A stretch of 64,000 nucleotides of DNA, taken from Flavobacterium ginsenosidimutans. GTDB taxonomy: Bacteria; Bacteroidota; Bacteroidia; Flavobacteriales; Flavobacteriaceae. A program made the translations under genes and the position numbers. Location of the stretch: positions 1 to 64,000 of the forward strand of contig NZ_QJRJ01000072.1 in assembly GCF_003254625.1 (NCBI RefSeq), read 5' to 3'. Under the pieces are notes generated by a model. It saw only the letters and a list, made by a program, of their open reading frames with translations, searched no databases and was not told the DNA's origin. This document shows positions 24,094 to 32,255 of the stretch, piece after piece (position 1 is the stretch's first letter; the number at the start of each line of letters is the position of its first letter).

Positions 24094-24111
24094 TTATGAT
24101 AACTATCATAA
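24094..24111 (-). promoter_or_regulatory. inverted repeat upstream of the FabH-like gene, candidate operator
   Basis: TTATGATA and TATCATAA are perfect eight-base arms separated by two bases, 48-65 bases before the start codon. It could bind a dimeric regulator; none is adjacent. Confidence 0.3.
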
Positions 24112-24339
24112 AAAATAGTATGCATGCATATAATTATGAAATAGCTATTTTTCGGTTGATATATTGTTTTTTTTCTAATGATTTTTTAATATTTACTAGA
24201 TTTCAAACGATTGAAGGCGATTTCGAGAGTAAAGTTTTTTTGCTTTCATTTTAATTTCATGATGATAATTTCACAAAAGATTATAAGAAAGTTATGTTTC
24301 TTTAAATCAGATTTCTTCTTTGTTGTTTGGTTTAAAAAA

Positions 24340-24394
24340 GTTTCAGATTTCAGGTTTCAAGTTATGCTAGAACCTGAAACCTGAAACTTGAAAC
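24340..24394. repeat. hairpin built of CCTGAAAC words
   Basis: Left part TTTCAGGTTTCAAGTT pairs with the right part AACCTGAAACCTGAAACTTG with a seven-base loop. The same words recur at 40236-40262. Confidence 0.65.
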
Positions 24395-24401
24395 AAAAAA
24401 T

Positions 24402-24434
24402 AAACCCGACAAGTTTCAAAAACCTGTCGGGTTT
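24402..24434 (-). terminator. terminator of gcvP
   Basis: AAACCCGACA and TGTCGGGTTT pair perfectly around a thirteen-base loop, 25 bases past the stop codon, with a T-rich tract after it on the minus strand. Confidence 0.8.
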
Positions 24435-24458
24435 GGATATTTATTAGGAGGCTAATTT

Positions 24459-27308
24459 TTAGCTTTCCATATAAGCTTCGATAGGAGCACAGCTGCAAAC
24501 TAAGTTTCTGTCACCGTAAGCGTCATCTACACGACGAACTGATGGCCAGAATTTATTGTCAGCGATGTAATCCAATGGATAAGCTGCTTTTTCTCTAGTA
24601 TAAGGGAAATCCCAAGAATCTGTAGTTAACATTGCCAATGTGTGAGGTGCATTTTTCAATACATTGTTTTTGTCATCAGCAGTTGCAGCTTCGATCTCTT
24701 TTCTGATTGAGATAAGAGCATCACAGAAACGATCTAATTCTGCTAAATCTTCAGATTCAGTTGGCTCGATCATTAAAGTTCCAGCAACTGGGAAAGAAAC
24801 CGTAGGAGCGTGGAAACCATAATCCATTAAACGTTTAGCGATATCACCAACTTCGATTCCGTTTTCTTTGAATGCACGGCAATCTAAAATCATTTCGTGA
24901 GCTGCTCTTCCGCATTCTCCAGTATAAAGAATTGGGTAGTGTCCTTCGAAACGAGATTTCATATAGTTAGCATTCAAGATAGCGTGTTCTGTAGCGCTTT
25001 TTAATCCTTCAGCTCCCATCATTGTGATGTAACCGTAAGAGATTAAACATACTAAAGCAGATCCGTAAGGTGCAGATGAAATTGCTGTAATAGCTTGTTC
25101 TCCGCCTACTTTTAAGATTGGGTTTGTTGGCAAGAACGGAACTAATTTTTCGTTCACACAGATTGGTCCAACTCCAGGTCCACCGCCACCGTGAGGAATA
25201 GCGAATGTTTTGTGTAAGTTTAAGTGACAAACGTCAGCACCAATTGTAGCAGGATTTGTTAATCCAACTTGCGCGTTCATGTTTGCACCGTCCATATATA
25301 CTAATCCGCCATTATCGTGGATTAATTTTGTGATTTCAATAATTGAAGATTCAAAAACTCCATGAGTAGAAGGATATGTTACCATTAAACAAGACAAATC
25401 ATCTTTGTGCTCAATCGCTTTTTCTCTTAAATCTTCTACGTCAATATTTCCTTCTGGAGTCGTTTTAGTAACAATGATTTTCATTCCGGCCATCGCTGCA
25501 GAAGCAGGATTTGTTCCGTGAGCCGATGAAGGAATCAAACATACATTACGGTGACCTTCGTTTCTTGATAAATGGTAAGCACGAATTGCCATTAAACCAG
25601 CATATTCTCCTTGCGCTCCAGAGTTTGGCTGTAATGTTGTTCCAGCAAAACCGGTAATTACATTTAATTGTTGCTCTAATTTTTTAAGCATTGTGATGTA
25701 ACCTTCAGCTTGTTCAACTGGCGCAAAAGGGTGAATGCTGTTCCAGTTTGGCATTGATAAAGGCAACATTTCTGAAGCCGCGTTTAATTTCATTGTACAA
25801 GAACCTAATGAAATCATCGAATGATTCAATGATAAATCTTTACGCTCTAATTTTTTGATGTAACGCATTAACTGACTTTCTGAATGATGATTGTTGAAAA
25901 CATCATGCGTTAAGAAAGCAGAAGTTCTTTCTAATGAAGTAGGCAATTGACTTGCAGAAGTTAATTCAGAAACTGTGAAAGTTTCTTTTCCTAAAGCCTC
26001 AGCAAAAATCGCAACGATTTGGTTGATGTCAGCAACTGAAGTTGTTTCGTTTAATGAAATGGAAACAGAGTCAGCATCAGGATAGAAGAAGTTTACTTTG
26101 TTTTTCTCAGCAACTGCTTTTACTTTTTGAGCATCAGCTTTTACTAAAATCGTGTCAAAGTAAGCCGTGTTAGTTTGGAAAACGCCTAATTTATTCAAAG
26201 CTTCAGCAGTAGTAACTGCCGATGCGTGAACTTTGTTTGCAATGTATTTTAAACCTTCTGGTCCGTGGTAAACTGCATACATTCCAGCCATAACTGCTAA
26301 TAAAACTTGAGCAGTACAGATGTTTGAAGTTGCTTTTTCACGTTTAATGTGTTGTTCGCGAGTTCCTAACGCCATACGTAAAGCACGGTTTCCGTTTACA
26401 TCAATCGAAACTCCGATGATACGACCTGGCATAGATCGTTTGTATTCGTCTTTAGTTGCAAAAAATGCAGCATGAGGACCACCATAACCCATTGGTACAC
26501 CAAAACGTTGCGAAGTTCCAACCACTACTGCAGCTCCCATTTCTCCCGGAGAAGTTAAAGCAGCAAGTGATAAAATATCAGCAGCGAAGGCAACTTTGAT
26601 TTCATTTTCTTTTGCTTTAGCAACAAAAGCGCTGTAATCGTTTACCTGACCGTATTTTCCTGGGTATTGTAAAATAGCTCCAAAAAACTCATTTGAAAAA
26701 TCAAAAGTTTCGTGGTTTCCAACCACTAATTCAATTCCAATTGGAGTCGAACGCGTTTGAAGTACAGATAAAGTTTGAGGTAAAATTTCTTCAGAAACGA
26801 AGAATTTATGTGTATTGTTTTTCTTTTGATCTCTTGTACGAACGTCAAATAATAACGCCATAGCTTCAGCAGCTGCAGTACCTTCATCTAATAAAGATGC
26901 ATTGGCAATTTCCATTCCAGTTAATTCAATAACCATAGTCTGGAAATTTAAAATCGCTTCTAAACGACCTTGCGCAATTTCTGCTTGGTAAGGCGTGTAA
27001 GCTGTATACCATCCTGGGTTTTCAAAAATATTTCTCTGAATTGGAGCCGGAACGATAGTTGGGTGATAACCCAAACCAATGTATGATTTAAATGTTTTGT
27101 TTTTCTTCCCTAATTCGCGAATGTGATTTGCAAATTCGTACTCTGTCATTGCAGGATCTAAATTCAAAGGCGCTTTTAAACGAATATCGTCCGGAAGGGT
27201 TTCATAAACAAGTTGTTCAATCGAATCAACTCCAATAGTTTTCAGCATGTGCTGAAGATCAGTTTCTCTTGGACCAATGTGTCTTAAAGCAAAAGCATCT
27301 GTTTTCAT
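24459..27308 (-). CDS. gcvP: glycine dehydrogenase (aminomethyl-transferring), P-protein
   Basis: 949 residues, the full-length fused P-protein of the glycine cleavage system. It decarboxylates glycine with pyridoxal phosphate and passes the aminomethyl group to GcvH lipoyl. The start MKTDAFALRHIGPRETDLQH is canonical. The PLP lysine is in LNLHKTFAIPHGGGGPGVG near residue 700, and SLGSCTMKLNAASEM and PNSGAQGEYAGL are family blocks. The gene is alone; gcvT and gcvH are not in this window. No glycine riboswitch is visible upstream; a TAATTTTG box lies about 90 bases before the ATG. Confidence 0.98.
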   Translation of the reverse strand: MKTDAFALRHIGPRETDLQHMLKTIGVDSIEQLVYETLPDDIRLKAPLNLDPAMTEYEFANHIRELGKKNKTFKSYIGLGYHPTIVPAPIQRNIFENPGWYTAYTPYQAEIAQGRLEAILNFQTMVIELTGMEIANASLLDEGTAAAEAMALLFDVRTRDQKKNNTHKFFVSEEILPQTLSVLQTRSTPIGIELVVGNHETFDFSNEFFGAILQYPGKYGQVNDYSAFVAKAKENEIKVAFAADILSLAALTSPGEMGAAVVVGTSQRFGVPMGYGGPHAAFFATKDEYKRSMPGRIIGVSIDVNGNRALRMALGTREQHIKREKATSNICTAQVLLAVMAGMYAVYHGPEGLKYIANKVHASAVTTAEALNKLGVFQTNTAYFDTILVKADAQKVKAVAEKNKVNFFYPDADSVSISLNETTSVADINQIVAIFAEALGKETFTVSELTSASQLPTSLERTSAFLTHDVFNNHHSESQLMRYIKKLERKDLSLNHSMISLGSCTMKLNAASEMLPLSMPNWNSIHPFAPVEQAEGYITMLKKLEQQLNVITGFAGTTLQPNSGAQGEYAGLMAIRAYHLSRNEGHRNVCLIPSSAHGTNPASAAMAGMKIIVTKTTPEGNIDVEDLREKAIEHKDDLSCLMVTYPSTHGVFESSIIEITKLIHDNGGLVYMDGANMNAQVGLTNPATIGADVCHLNLHKTFAIPHGGGGPGVGPICVNEKLVPFLPTNPILKVGGEQAITAISSAPYGSALVCLISYGYITMMGAEGLKSATEHAILNANYMKSRFEGHYPILYTGECGRAAHEMILDCRAFKENGIEVGDIAKRLMDYGFHAPTVSFPVAGTLMIEPTESEDLAELDRFCDALISIRKEIEAATADDKNNVLKNAPHTLAMLTTDSWDFPYTREKAAYPLDYIADNKFWPSVRRVDDAYGDRNLVCSCAPIEAYMES

Positions 27309-27469
27309 GTAGCTATCTAATGTTTTAAATAATGTGATTCTGCACGATTATAGGGCGCGAATAACATTTAAAAGTAAATGTGTTGTTTTTTGTGGCGCAA
27401 AATTAAGTATTATTAATAATTTAATAGGTATTTTTAACTTCAATTTTTATCAAATTTATAACTAAAGAG

Positions 27470-27497
27470 TTGATTTGTTACTAATTGATTAGATTTG
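27470..27497 (+). promoter_or_regulatory. promoter directly abutting the UbiA-like gene
   Basis: TTG at 27470-27472, then 17 bases, then TAGATTTG at 27490-27497. Only AGCT separates the -7 box from the ATG at 27502, so the transcript may lack a leader. Confidence 0.45.
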
Positions 27498-27501
27498 AGC
27501 T

Positions 27502-28314
27502 ATGAAACTTCTAAAACAAATTTTCGATTTTTATTTAAATAGCAGTATTCACGTGGCTTTATCGTGTTATGCTTTGGTCCGAATTACTTTTCATGTATTT
27601 CATATTCAGTATGATGATCCGATGGCACTTTTTGTTTTTTTCGGAACAATTGTAGGATATAATTTCGTAAAATATGATGCGCTTGTTCGCGTAAAGAAAA
27701 ATCCGATTGGAACTCAACTAAAAATTATTGCTGTTTTGAGTTTTATTTCGGTGATTTTAGTTGGTTATTATTTTTTTCATTTAAAAAGAATAACACAAAT
27801 AGTCTCCGTTGGAATTTTTGCCATAACGGCACTTTATACCTTACCTTTTTTTCCAAATAGAAGAAATGCCAGAAACTGGGCGGGAGTAAAAATCTATATT
27901 GTCGCTCTTTGTTGGGTTGGAGCAACTTTAGTTCTGCCTTTAATAAATGCCGAAATTCCGTTTACTATAGATTTCTTTATTAAATGCATTCAAAGATTTG
28001 TATTGGTTTTTGTCTTGATTTTGGTTTTCGAAATTTTAGATTTAGCCAATGACGATCCGCATTTGCAAACTGTTCCGCAGACAATCGGAGTAAAGAAAAC
28101 CAAACTTTTAGGATTTTTATTATTGATTCCGTTTTGGTTTCTGGAGGTTTTTATTTCAACATTTAACATTCATGACGCGATTATAAATTTGATAATGGTG
28201 GTGATGCTAATGCTGTTTATTTTTTTCGCCAATCCCCATCGTTCTAAATATTACACTTCTTTTTGGGTCGAAAGTGTTCCGATTTTTTGGTGGCTGATGA
28301 TTGTTTTTTTATGA
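27502..28314 (+). CDS. UbiA-like multi-pass membrane protein
   Basis: 270 residues with seven to nine hydrophobic helices. The layout and two polar loops recall the UbiA prenyltransferase superfamily: GYNFVKYDALVRVKK (about 52-66) after helix two, and FEILDLANDDPHLQTVPQTI (about 176-195) between later helices. The first Asp-rich motif is reduced: one Asn and one Asp remain where UbiA enzymes have N-D-x-x-D-x-x-x-D. An active prenyltransferase is therefore uncertain. The gene faces gcvP divergently. Its stop codon overlaps the end of a converging DUF3781 remnant. Confidence 0.65.
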   Translation: MKLLKQIFDFYLNSSIHVALSCYALVRITFHVFHIQYDDPMALFVFFGTIVGYNFVKYDALVRVKKNPIGTQLKIIAVLSFISVILVGYYFFHLKRITQIVSVGIFAITALYTLPFFPNRRNARNWAGVKIYIVALCWVGATLVLPLINAEIPFTIDFFIKCIQRFVLVFVLILVFEILDLANDDPHLQTVPQTIGVKKTKLLGFLLLIPFWFLEVFISTFNIHDAIINLIMVVMLMLFIFFANPHRSKYYTSFWVESVPIFWWLMIVFL

Positions 28315-28554
28315 TTTGTTTTTAATTCTGTCTGCAGTAATAACTCTGTAAGTATTCGAATTTACAGTAATTTTAATATTGTTCTCACTGTTTGAAACAT
28401 AGAAGTTTTTTCCAATCTTCTGATAATATTTTTCTTCAGTATCATTCAAAATTTTCAAAATCATCTTTTCAATTTCAGATTTTGTAAAGTTTGTTTTCAG
28501 TTTTTTATTTATTCTGCCGTAAACAAGTTCAGTGTAGCAAATGTTCTCGATAAT
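28309..28554 (-). pseudogene. DUF3781-like gene remnant without a start codon
   Basis: An open minus-strand frame reads ENICYTELVYGRINKKLKTN, then FTKSEIEKMILKILNDTEEK, KIGKNFYVSNSENNIKITVN and TYRVITADRIKNKS. This is the body of a DUF3781 protein (normally 80-110 residues). No ATG, GTG or TTG lies before the conserved part, and an in-frame TAA stops the frame at 28555-28557. In the next frame QNLNYRE would join smoothly, so a one-base shift near 28550 is likely. The 3' end overlaps the stop of the UbiA-like gene by six bases. The function of DUF3781 is unknown. Confidence 0.7.
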
Positions 28555-28656
28555 TTAAATTTTGTGCAATATCATTTATTTGATGTATTTTCTTATTTAA
28601 ATTGCAAATATAATTTAAATAAGATATTCTCAAATAAAAATGAATTTCAATAATTT

Positions 28657-28744
28657 GGGCGTGTCCCTCCGGGCCGGGCTATCCGCTAAAAGTCCTCGCA
28701 CTTCCTTCGTCAGGCTGTGGGCTTTCCGCTTCTATCCCTCACGC
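28657..28744. repeat. GGGCGTG...CACGC repeat element, copy 2
   Basis: Starts GGGCGTGTCCCTCCGGGCCG and ends CTTCTATCCCTCACGC. G+C content is clearly above the surroundings. It shares both ends with the element at 11288-11415. Confidence 0.55.
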
Positions 28745-28834
28745 AAAACGTAAAACGAGAAAACTCATTTTTATAATATATTTAGAACATTGTATATGGT
28801 TTTGACTATTAAGACGGTTTCTTACGCAAAGTTT

Positions 28835-28854
28835 CCCGCGGTTGAAACCGCGGG
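28835..28854. repeat. CCCGCGGTT hairpin
   Basis: CCCGCGGTT (28835-28843) and AACCGCGGG (28846-28854) pair perfectly with two bases between. Very G+C-rich for this genome. Confidence 0.8.
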
Positions 28855-28902
28855 CTATGTTTAAAATCAGAATTTGAAAAAAATTAATTGAATTTGTTTT
28901 TG

Positions 28903-29029
28903 AATTGCCTCCCGCTTTAGCTGGAGGTTAAAAAAAGTCTCCAATTAGGGCTTTAGCCAAACTTTGTCTTTTGGCTAAAGCCAGCAAAATTCTATTCCAT
29001 TTCTCCTCCAGCTAAAGCGGGAAGCAATT
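28903..29029. repeat. nested double hairpin of GCTTTAGC words
   Basis: Outer arms of 25 bases (28903-28927 and 29005-29029, one mismatch; core CTCCCGCTTTAGCTGGAGG). They enclose a perfect 13-base inner stem (GGCTTTAGCCAAA at 28949-28961 with 28970-28982). Both stems share the word GCTTTAGC. Confidence 0.85.
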
Positions 29030-29099
29030 AAATTGAAACTATTTTTTTGAAATCTGCTCAAATCTGCGGAATCTGCGCGAAATAAATTCAAAAGAACTA

Positions 29100-29555
29100 T
29101 CAATTATTGTTTTCCGAAACGGCTTTTAAAACCTTATTTCTTTCCAAAAGAAAATTAGTAAGATGCTTTTCCAAAAACAAAATATCAAAAAGTTCACCGA
29201 ATATCCCAAACGGAGTTTCATATTGTAATTTGTCTTTCATGATTGTAATTCCATTTTCTTCTTCAAACAAATGTTCATGTTTGAAAAATTTGAATTTGCC
29301 TTTTTCCATTTCATCTACAAAATAATCATAGAGATTCATTGCAGTAATTCGGCTTTTATGAGTCAGATAAAATCCAAAATGTTTGCCGCGCCAAGTTACC
29401 GTTTCGTTTAAATTAATTAAACCAGAAGTTATTCCAGCAATCGCTTTTTCTTTTGAAGGACTTGCCGATTGCTGGTGAATATCGATGCTTCTTGAGGCAT
29501 CAAAAACGATTTGTTTTGAGGCGTTTATTTTCGTTGTAAGGTTTATTGTGGTCAT
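29100..29555 (-). CDS. SRPBCC-fold protein
   Basis: 151 residues with the START/Bet v1-like pattern of a small ligand-binding protein: NLTTKINASKQIVFDASRSI at the start, then ETVTWRGKHFGF and LTHKSRITAMNLYDYFVDEM. The end has LFDILFLEKHLTNFLLERNK, the long C-terminal helix. Such proteins bind or modify hydrophobic ligands; the ligand is unknown. It is the last gene of the minus-strand set that starts with the GbsR-like regulator, although a REP-like element separates it from the epimerase gene, so it may also be expressed alone. Confidence 0.85.
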   Translation of the reverse strand: MTTINLTTKINASKQIVFDASRSIDIHQQSASPSKEKAIAGITSGLINLNETVTWRGKHFGFYLTHKSRITAMNLYDYFVDEMEKGKFKFFKHEHLFEEENGITIMKDKLQYETPFGIFGELFDILFLEKHLTNFLLERNKVLKAVSENNN

Positions 29556-29580
29556 TGATTTACATTTTTTTTGAGCAATC

Positions 29581-29682
29581 TTGTCATTTCGACGAAGGAG
29601 AAATCACACGCGGAATTCGGCAAAGATTGGCGATTTTGATTGTGGAGTTTCTTTTGTGATTTCTCCTTCGTCGAAATGACAA
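29581..29682. repeat. long palindrome, REP-like element copy 3
   Basis: Perfect 28-base arms (29581-29608 and 29655-29682) beginning TTGTCATTTCGACGAAGGAG. The apex has GGCAAAGATTGGCGATTTT. It lies between the SRPBCC and epimerase genes. Confidence 0.9.
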
Positions 29683-29689
29683 ATAATGG

Positions 29690-30595
29690 TTAAATTAAAT
29701 CTTTAAAAGCATCATCAATATCCCCAAACTTAAATTGAAACCCATTTTCTAAAAGGTGTTTCGGAATTACATTTCTGCTTTTCAGAACCAATTCGGTTTC
29801 TGTGCGAATGAAAAAAGAACCAATTTCAAGAAAGAATTTATTCAGTGGAATTCCGAAAGGAAAACCAACTGCTTTTCTAAGTTTTTGCATGAATGATTCA
29901 TTTCGAATTGGTTCTGGTGAAACGACATTAATAACGCCTGTCATTTCTTTCTCAATAATAAAATCAACTGCATTTGCGAAATCTTCTTCATGAATCCAAC
30001 TTACAAACTGATTTCCTTTTCCTTGTTTTCCTCCAAAACCAATTTTTGCCAAAGTTTTTAACGGAATTAATGCGCCGCCATTTTTTCCCAAAACAATCGA
30101 AGTTCGCAAAGCCGTTTTTAAAGTTCTTGGCGTTTCAGTTTTAAAAAAAGCTTTTTCCCAAGACAAAGCGACATTTATTGAAAAGTCATTTCCAATTTCG
30201 CCATCAACTTCATCCATTTGTTTGTCTAAAGAAAAACGATAAATAGTTGCCGTAGATGAATTCAGCCAATGTTTTGGTGGATTTTGGCAATTTAAAATCG
30301 CTTTATTTAGAATTTTAGTGCTTTCAATTCTAGACCAAAGAATTTCTTTTTTGTTTTCTTTGGTATAACGGCAATCAACAGATTTTCCTGCGAGATTAAT
30401 TAAGACCGTGGCATTTTCCAATTCCTTTTCCCATCCAGAAAAAGTTTTAGCATTCCAGTTTACATATTTAATTCCGTCTACGGTTTGAGATTTTCCGCGT
30501 GTTAGAATAACAATTTCATCAAATTTATTTTTGAAATGATTTACTAAAACTTGTCCTAGAAAACCGGTTCCTGCTGCTATAATAAGTTTAGCCAT
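29690..30595 (-). CDS. TIGR01777-family epimerase (SDR39U1-like)
   Basis: 301 residues, extended SDR. The N-terminal loop reads IIAAGTGFLGQVLVNHF, where GTGFLG replaces the usual GGTGFIG. NWNAKTFSGWEKELENATVL, then INLAGKSVDCRYT and LNSSTATIYRFS are typical of the TIGR01777 group. LRTSIVLGKNGGALIPLKTL and SWIHEEDFANAVDFII follow. The activity is not known for the family. It is in the GbsR-DUF2071-DCC1 operon, between the DCC1-like gene and the SRPBCC gene. Confidence 0.92.
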   Translation of the reverse strand: MAKLIIAAGTGFLGQVLVNHFKNKFDEIVILTRGKSQTVDGIKYVNWNAKTFSGWEKELENATVLINLAGKSVDCRYTKENKKEILWSRIESTKILNKAILNCQNPPKHWLNSSTATIYRFSLDKQMDEVDGEIGNDFSINVALSWEKAFFKTETPRTLKTALRTSIVLGKNGGALIPLKTLAKIGFGGKQGKGNQFVSWIHEEDFANAVDFIIEKEMTGVINVVSPEPIRNESFMQKLRKAVGFPFGIPLNKFFLEIGSFFIRTETELVLKSRNVIPKHLLENGFQFKFGDIDDAFKDLI

Positions 30596-30613
30596 GTTTA
30601 TGTTTTTTGCGTT

Positions 30614-30646
30614 AAACCTGAAGGGTTTTTAAAACCCTTCAGGTTT
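30614..30646 (-). terminator. hairpin after the DCC1-like gene
   Basis: AAACCTGAAGGGTTTT and AAAACCCTTCAGGTTT pair nearly end to end. There is no long T run on the minus strand, so it may attenuate or protect the transcript rather than fully stop it before the epimerase gene. Confidence 0.45.
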
Positions 30647-30654
30647 CCGAAAGA

Positions 30655-31473
30655 TTAATTAAGAATAAAAAATAAGGCAACAATTCGATAAAGAATCCAA
30701 GTGAAAGATAGGTAAAATGGAAGTTTAAGAATTTTAATTCTTCTAAAATGTTCCAAAAACATAATCAAAACCGTTACTCCAAACCAGCCTAAAATTATCA
30801 TCTGCGGAAGCTGAACAATCTGACTCAAAATTAAAATCGGCGTCAAAATTAAACTTCCCATCAAAGAAACCGTCATTAAATTTCCAGCATAATTGAGTAT
30901 GGTTTGTTTATCAAATTTGAAAAGAAATAAACTCTGAAAAACAATTTGTCCAAAAGCTAAAATAAGCTCTCTTGCAATTGTGCTTTTCGGAAAATTCAAG
31001 ATCAAATTAGAATATCCAAATAAAACGAAAGTTGTTATAGTCAAAGCAAATCCGATGAATAAAAAACGGTATTTATAATTGAAATCGGGAATGCATTGCA
31101 ATTTGTTTTCCTCTTTTACATTTCCTGGAATAATTACTTTTCGATTATAAGAAACAAAAGAATACAGCTTTTTTAAAATGTAATAAATCGGTTTTATGGT
31201 TGCAACTTTTTCAATTAAGGGGAAAGAAAAACCAATAACTTTTATTAAACTATCGATTCCGTAAGTTACCGTTTTGTTTTTATTATCTACTAAAGCAATT
31301 TCGTTTGGAGCACGTTTTAGATCCACAAAATTCTGCTCTTCCTCAGATAACTGACAATAAGATTTTCTTCCGTTTTGGTCCAACATACCGCTTTTTACAA
31401 ATCCAGTAGTATATAAATTGCAAAGTGGGCAATCTTCATCATAAAGCAAAGTTTGATTTTCGAGCGTTTTCAT
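30655..31473 (-). CDS. DCC1-like (DUF393) thiol-disulfide domain protein with membrane helices
   Basis: 272 residues. The N-terminal domain (about 1-120) has LLYDEDCPLCNLYTTGFVKS, the D-x-x-C-P-x-C motif of DUF393, and RAPNEIALVDNKNKTVTYGI. The C-terminal half (about 135-272) has four hydrophobic helices, so the protein is fixed in the inner membrane with the thiol domain in the cytoplasm. DUF393 proteins are thioredoxin-fold but their partners are unknown. It is the third gene of the GbsR operon, 27 bases after the DUF2071 gene. Confidence 0.88.
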   Translation of the reverse strand: MKTLENQTLLYDEDCPLCNLYTTGFVKSGMLDQNGRKSYCQLSEEEQNFVDLKRAPNEIALVDNKNKTVTYGIDSLIKVIGFSFPLIEKVATIKPIYYILKKLYSFVSYNRKVIIPGNVKEENKLQCIPDFNYKYRFLFIGFALTITTFVLFGYSNLILNFPKSTIARELILAFGQIVFQSLFLFKFDKQTILNYAGNLMTVSLMGSLILTPILILSQIVQLPQMIILGWFGVTVLIMFLEHFRRIKILKLPFYLSFTWILYRIVALFFILN

Positions 31474-31500
31474 GATTTTTGGTTTTAAAGATGAATAGTT

Positions 31501-32241
31501 TTATGCGTATAATGTTTCTTCGACGGGAATCAACTCTATTTTTCTTTTGTTTTTAACTGTAATGTTTGAGCCTTTTGCCAAGAAAACTGAAGTTGGTTTT
31601 TTAGTTTGAAGGAATCGAAAATCGCTTCCATAATTTTTTTCGAAATCAATATCAATTCGATGATTTACAACCTCAAAATGTTCCCATCTTGGATGTGTAA
31701 CTTCATATTCAAAAGTGGTTTCTTTGTCAATTTTAGTATATCCAAAATAATGTTCAGTAATGAATTCAGCTTCAGAGTCAATCTCGATTTTGCTTAAATC
31801 TTTTTCAGTTTCAATTTCAATTGTGTTCCATTCTTTGCCATTCTTCCATTGATAAATAAAAGTATTGGTGCTTTCGTTTTCAATTATTTCATGTTTCATT
31901 TTCTGAGTTCCATAATGTTCCTGATACAAAGTATTCGCAATAAAAGTGATGGCTTTTTTAGGAACAATTTCTTTAATGAAAACTACACCGCGTTTCCATT
32001 CGCCATTTTCAAAACGCTTCACATAAAATCGCAGATTGACTTCTTCAAAATTGATATGAAATGGAACTTTCAATCCTAAAACTTTGGTGTTTTTAAACAT
32101 AAATCCAACCAAGCTTACATAACATTTGTTGTTCCAAATATCAATCTGAGTTCCTGCGGGAATGTGTTTTTCTAAAATTTCAGCATCAATTTCATAATTG
32201 AAAAGTGCTAAGTTTTTCCATTCTGCTTTTAAGAAATCCAT
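31501..32241 (-). CDS. DUF2071 family protein (YqjF-like)
   Basis: 246 residues. The DUF2071 pattern is clear: AEWKNLALFNYEIDAEILEK, then HIPAGTQIDIWNNKCYVSLV, then FHINFEEVNLRFYVKR and VVFIKEIVPK. The fold is a small barrel that resembles acetoacetate decarboxylase, but no catalytic lysine can be assigned. YqjF in Bacillus is linked to stress conditions; the chemistry is unknown. It is directly downstream of the GbsR-like regulator and has a copy of the operator in front of it. Confidence 0.9.
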   Translation of the reverse strand: MDFLKAEWKNLALFNYEIDAEILEKHIPAGTQIDIWNNKCYVSLVGFMFKNTKVLGLKVPFHINFEEVNLRFYVKRFENGEWKRGVVFIKEIVPKKAITFIANTLYQEHYGTQKMKHEIIENESTNTFIYQWKNGKEWNTIEIETEKDLSKIEIDSEAEFITEHYFGYTKIDKETTFEYEVTHPRWEHFEVVNHRIDIDFEKNYGSDFRFLQTKKPTSVFLAKGSNITVKNKRKIELIPVEETLYA

Positions 32242-32255
32242 GATAATTGTTTTTT

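Larger units (their letters stand above)
24047..24458. other. 412-base intergenic region between the FabH-like gene and gcvP
   Basis: Holds the 18-base inverted repeat at 24094-24111, the palindrome TATGCATGCATA (24119-24130), a hairpin of CCTGAAAC words (24340-24394) and the gcvP terminator (24402-24434). No open frame worth calling. Confidence 0.7.
28555..29099. other. 545-base non-coding region with three repeat elements
   Basis: Contains the GGGCGTG...CACGC element, the CCCGCGGTT hairpin and a nested double hairpin, then text-like words (AAATCTGC repeated) before the SRPBCC gene end. No coding frame is seen. Confidence 0.7.

Noticed and set aside
27309..27410. Glycine riboswitch before gcvP
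   Set aside because: The leader is only about 85-90 bases, shows just one seven-base hairpin and lacks the conserved riboswitch core.
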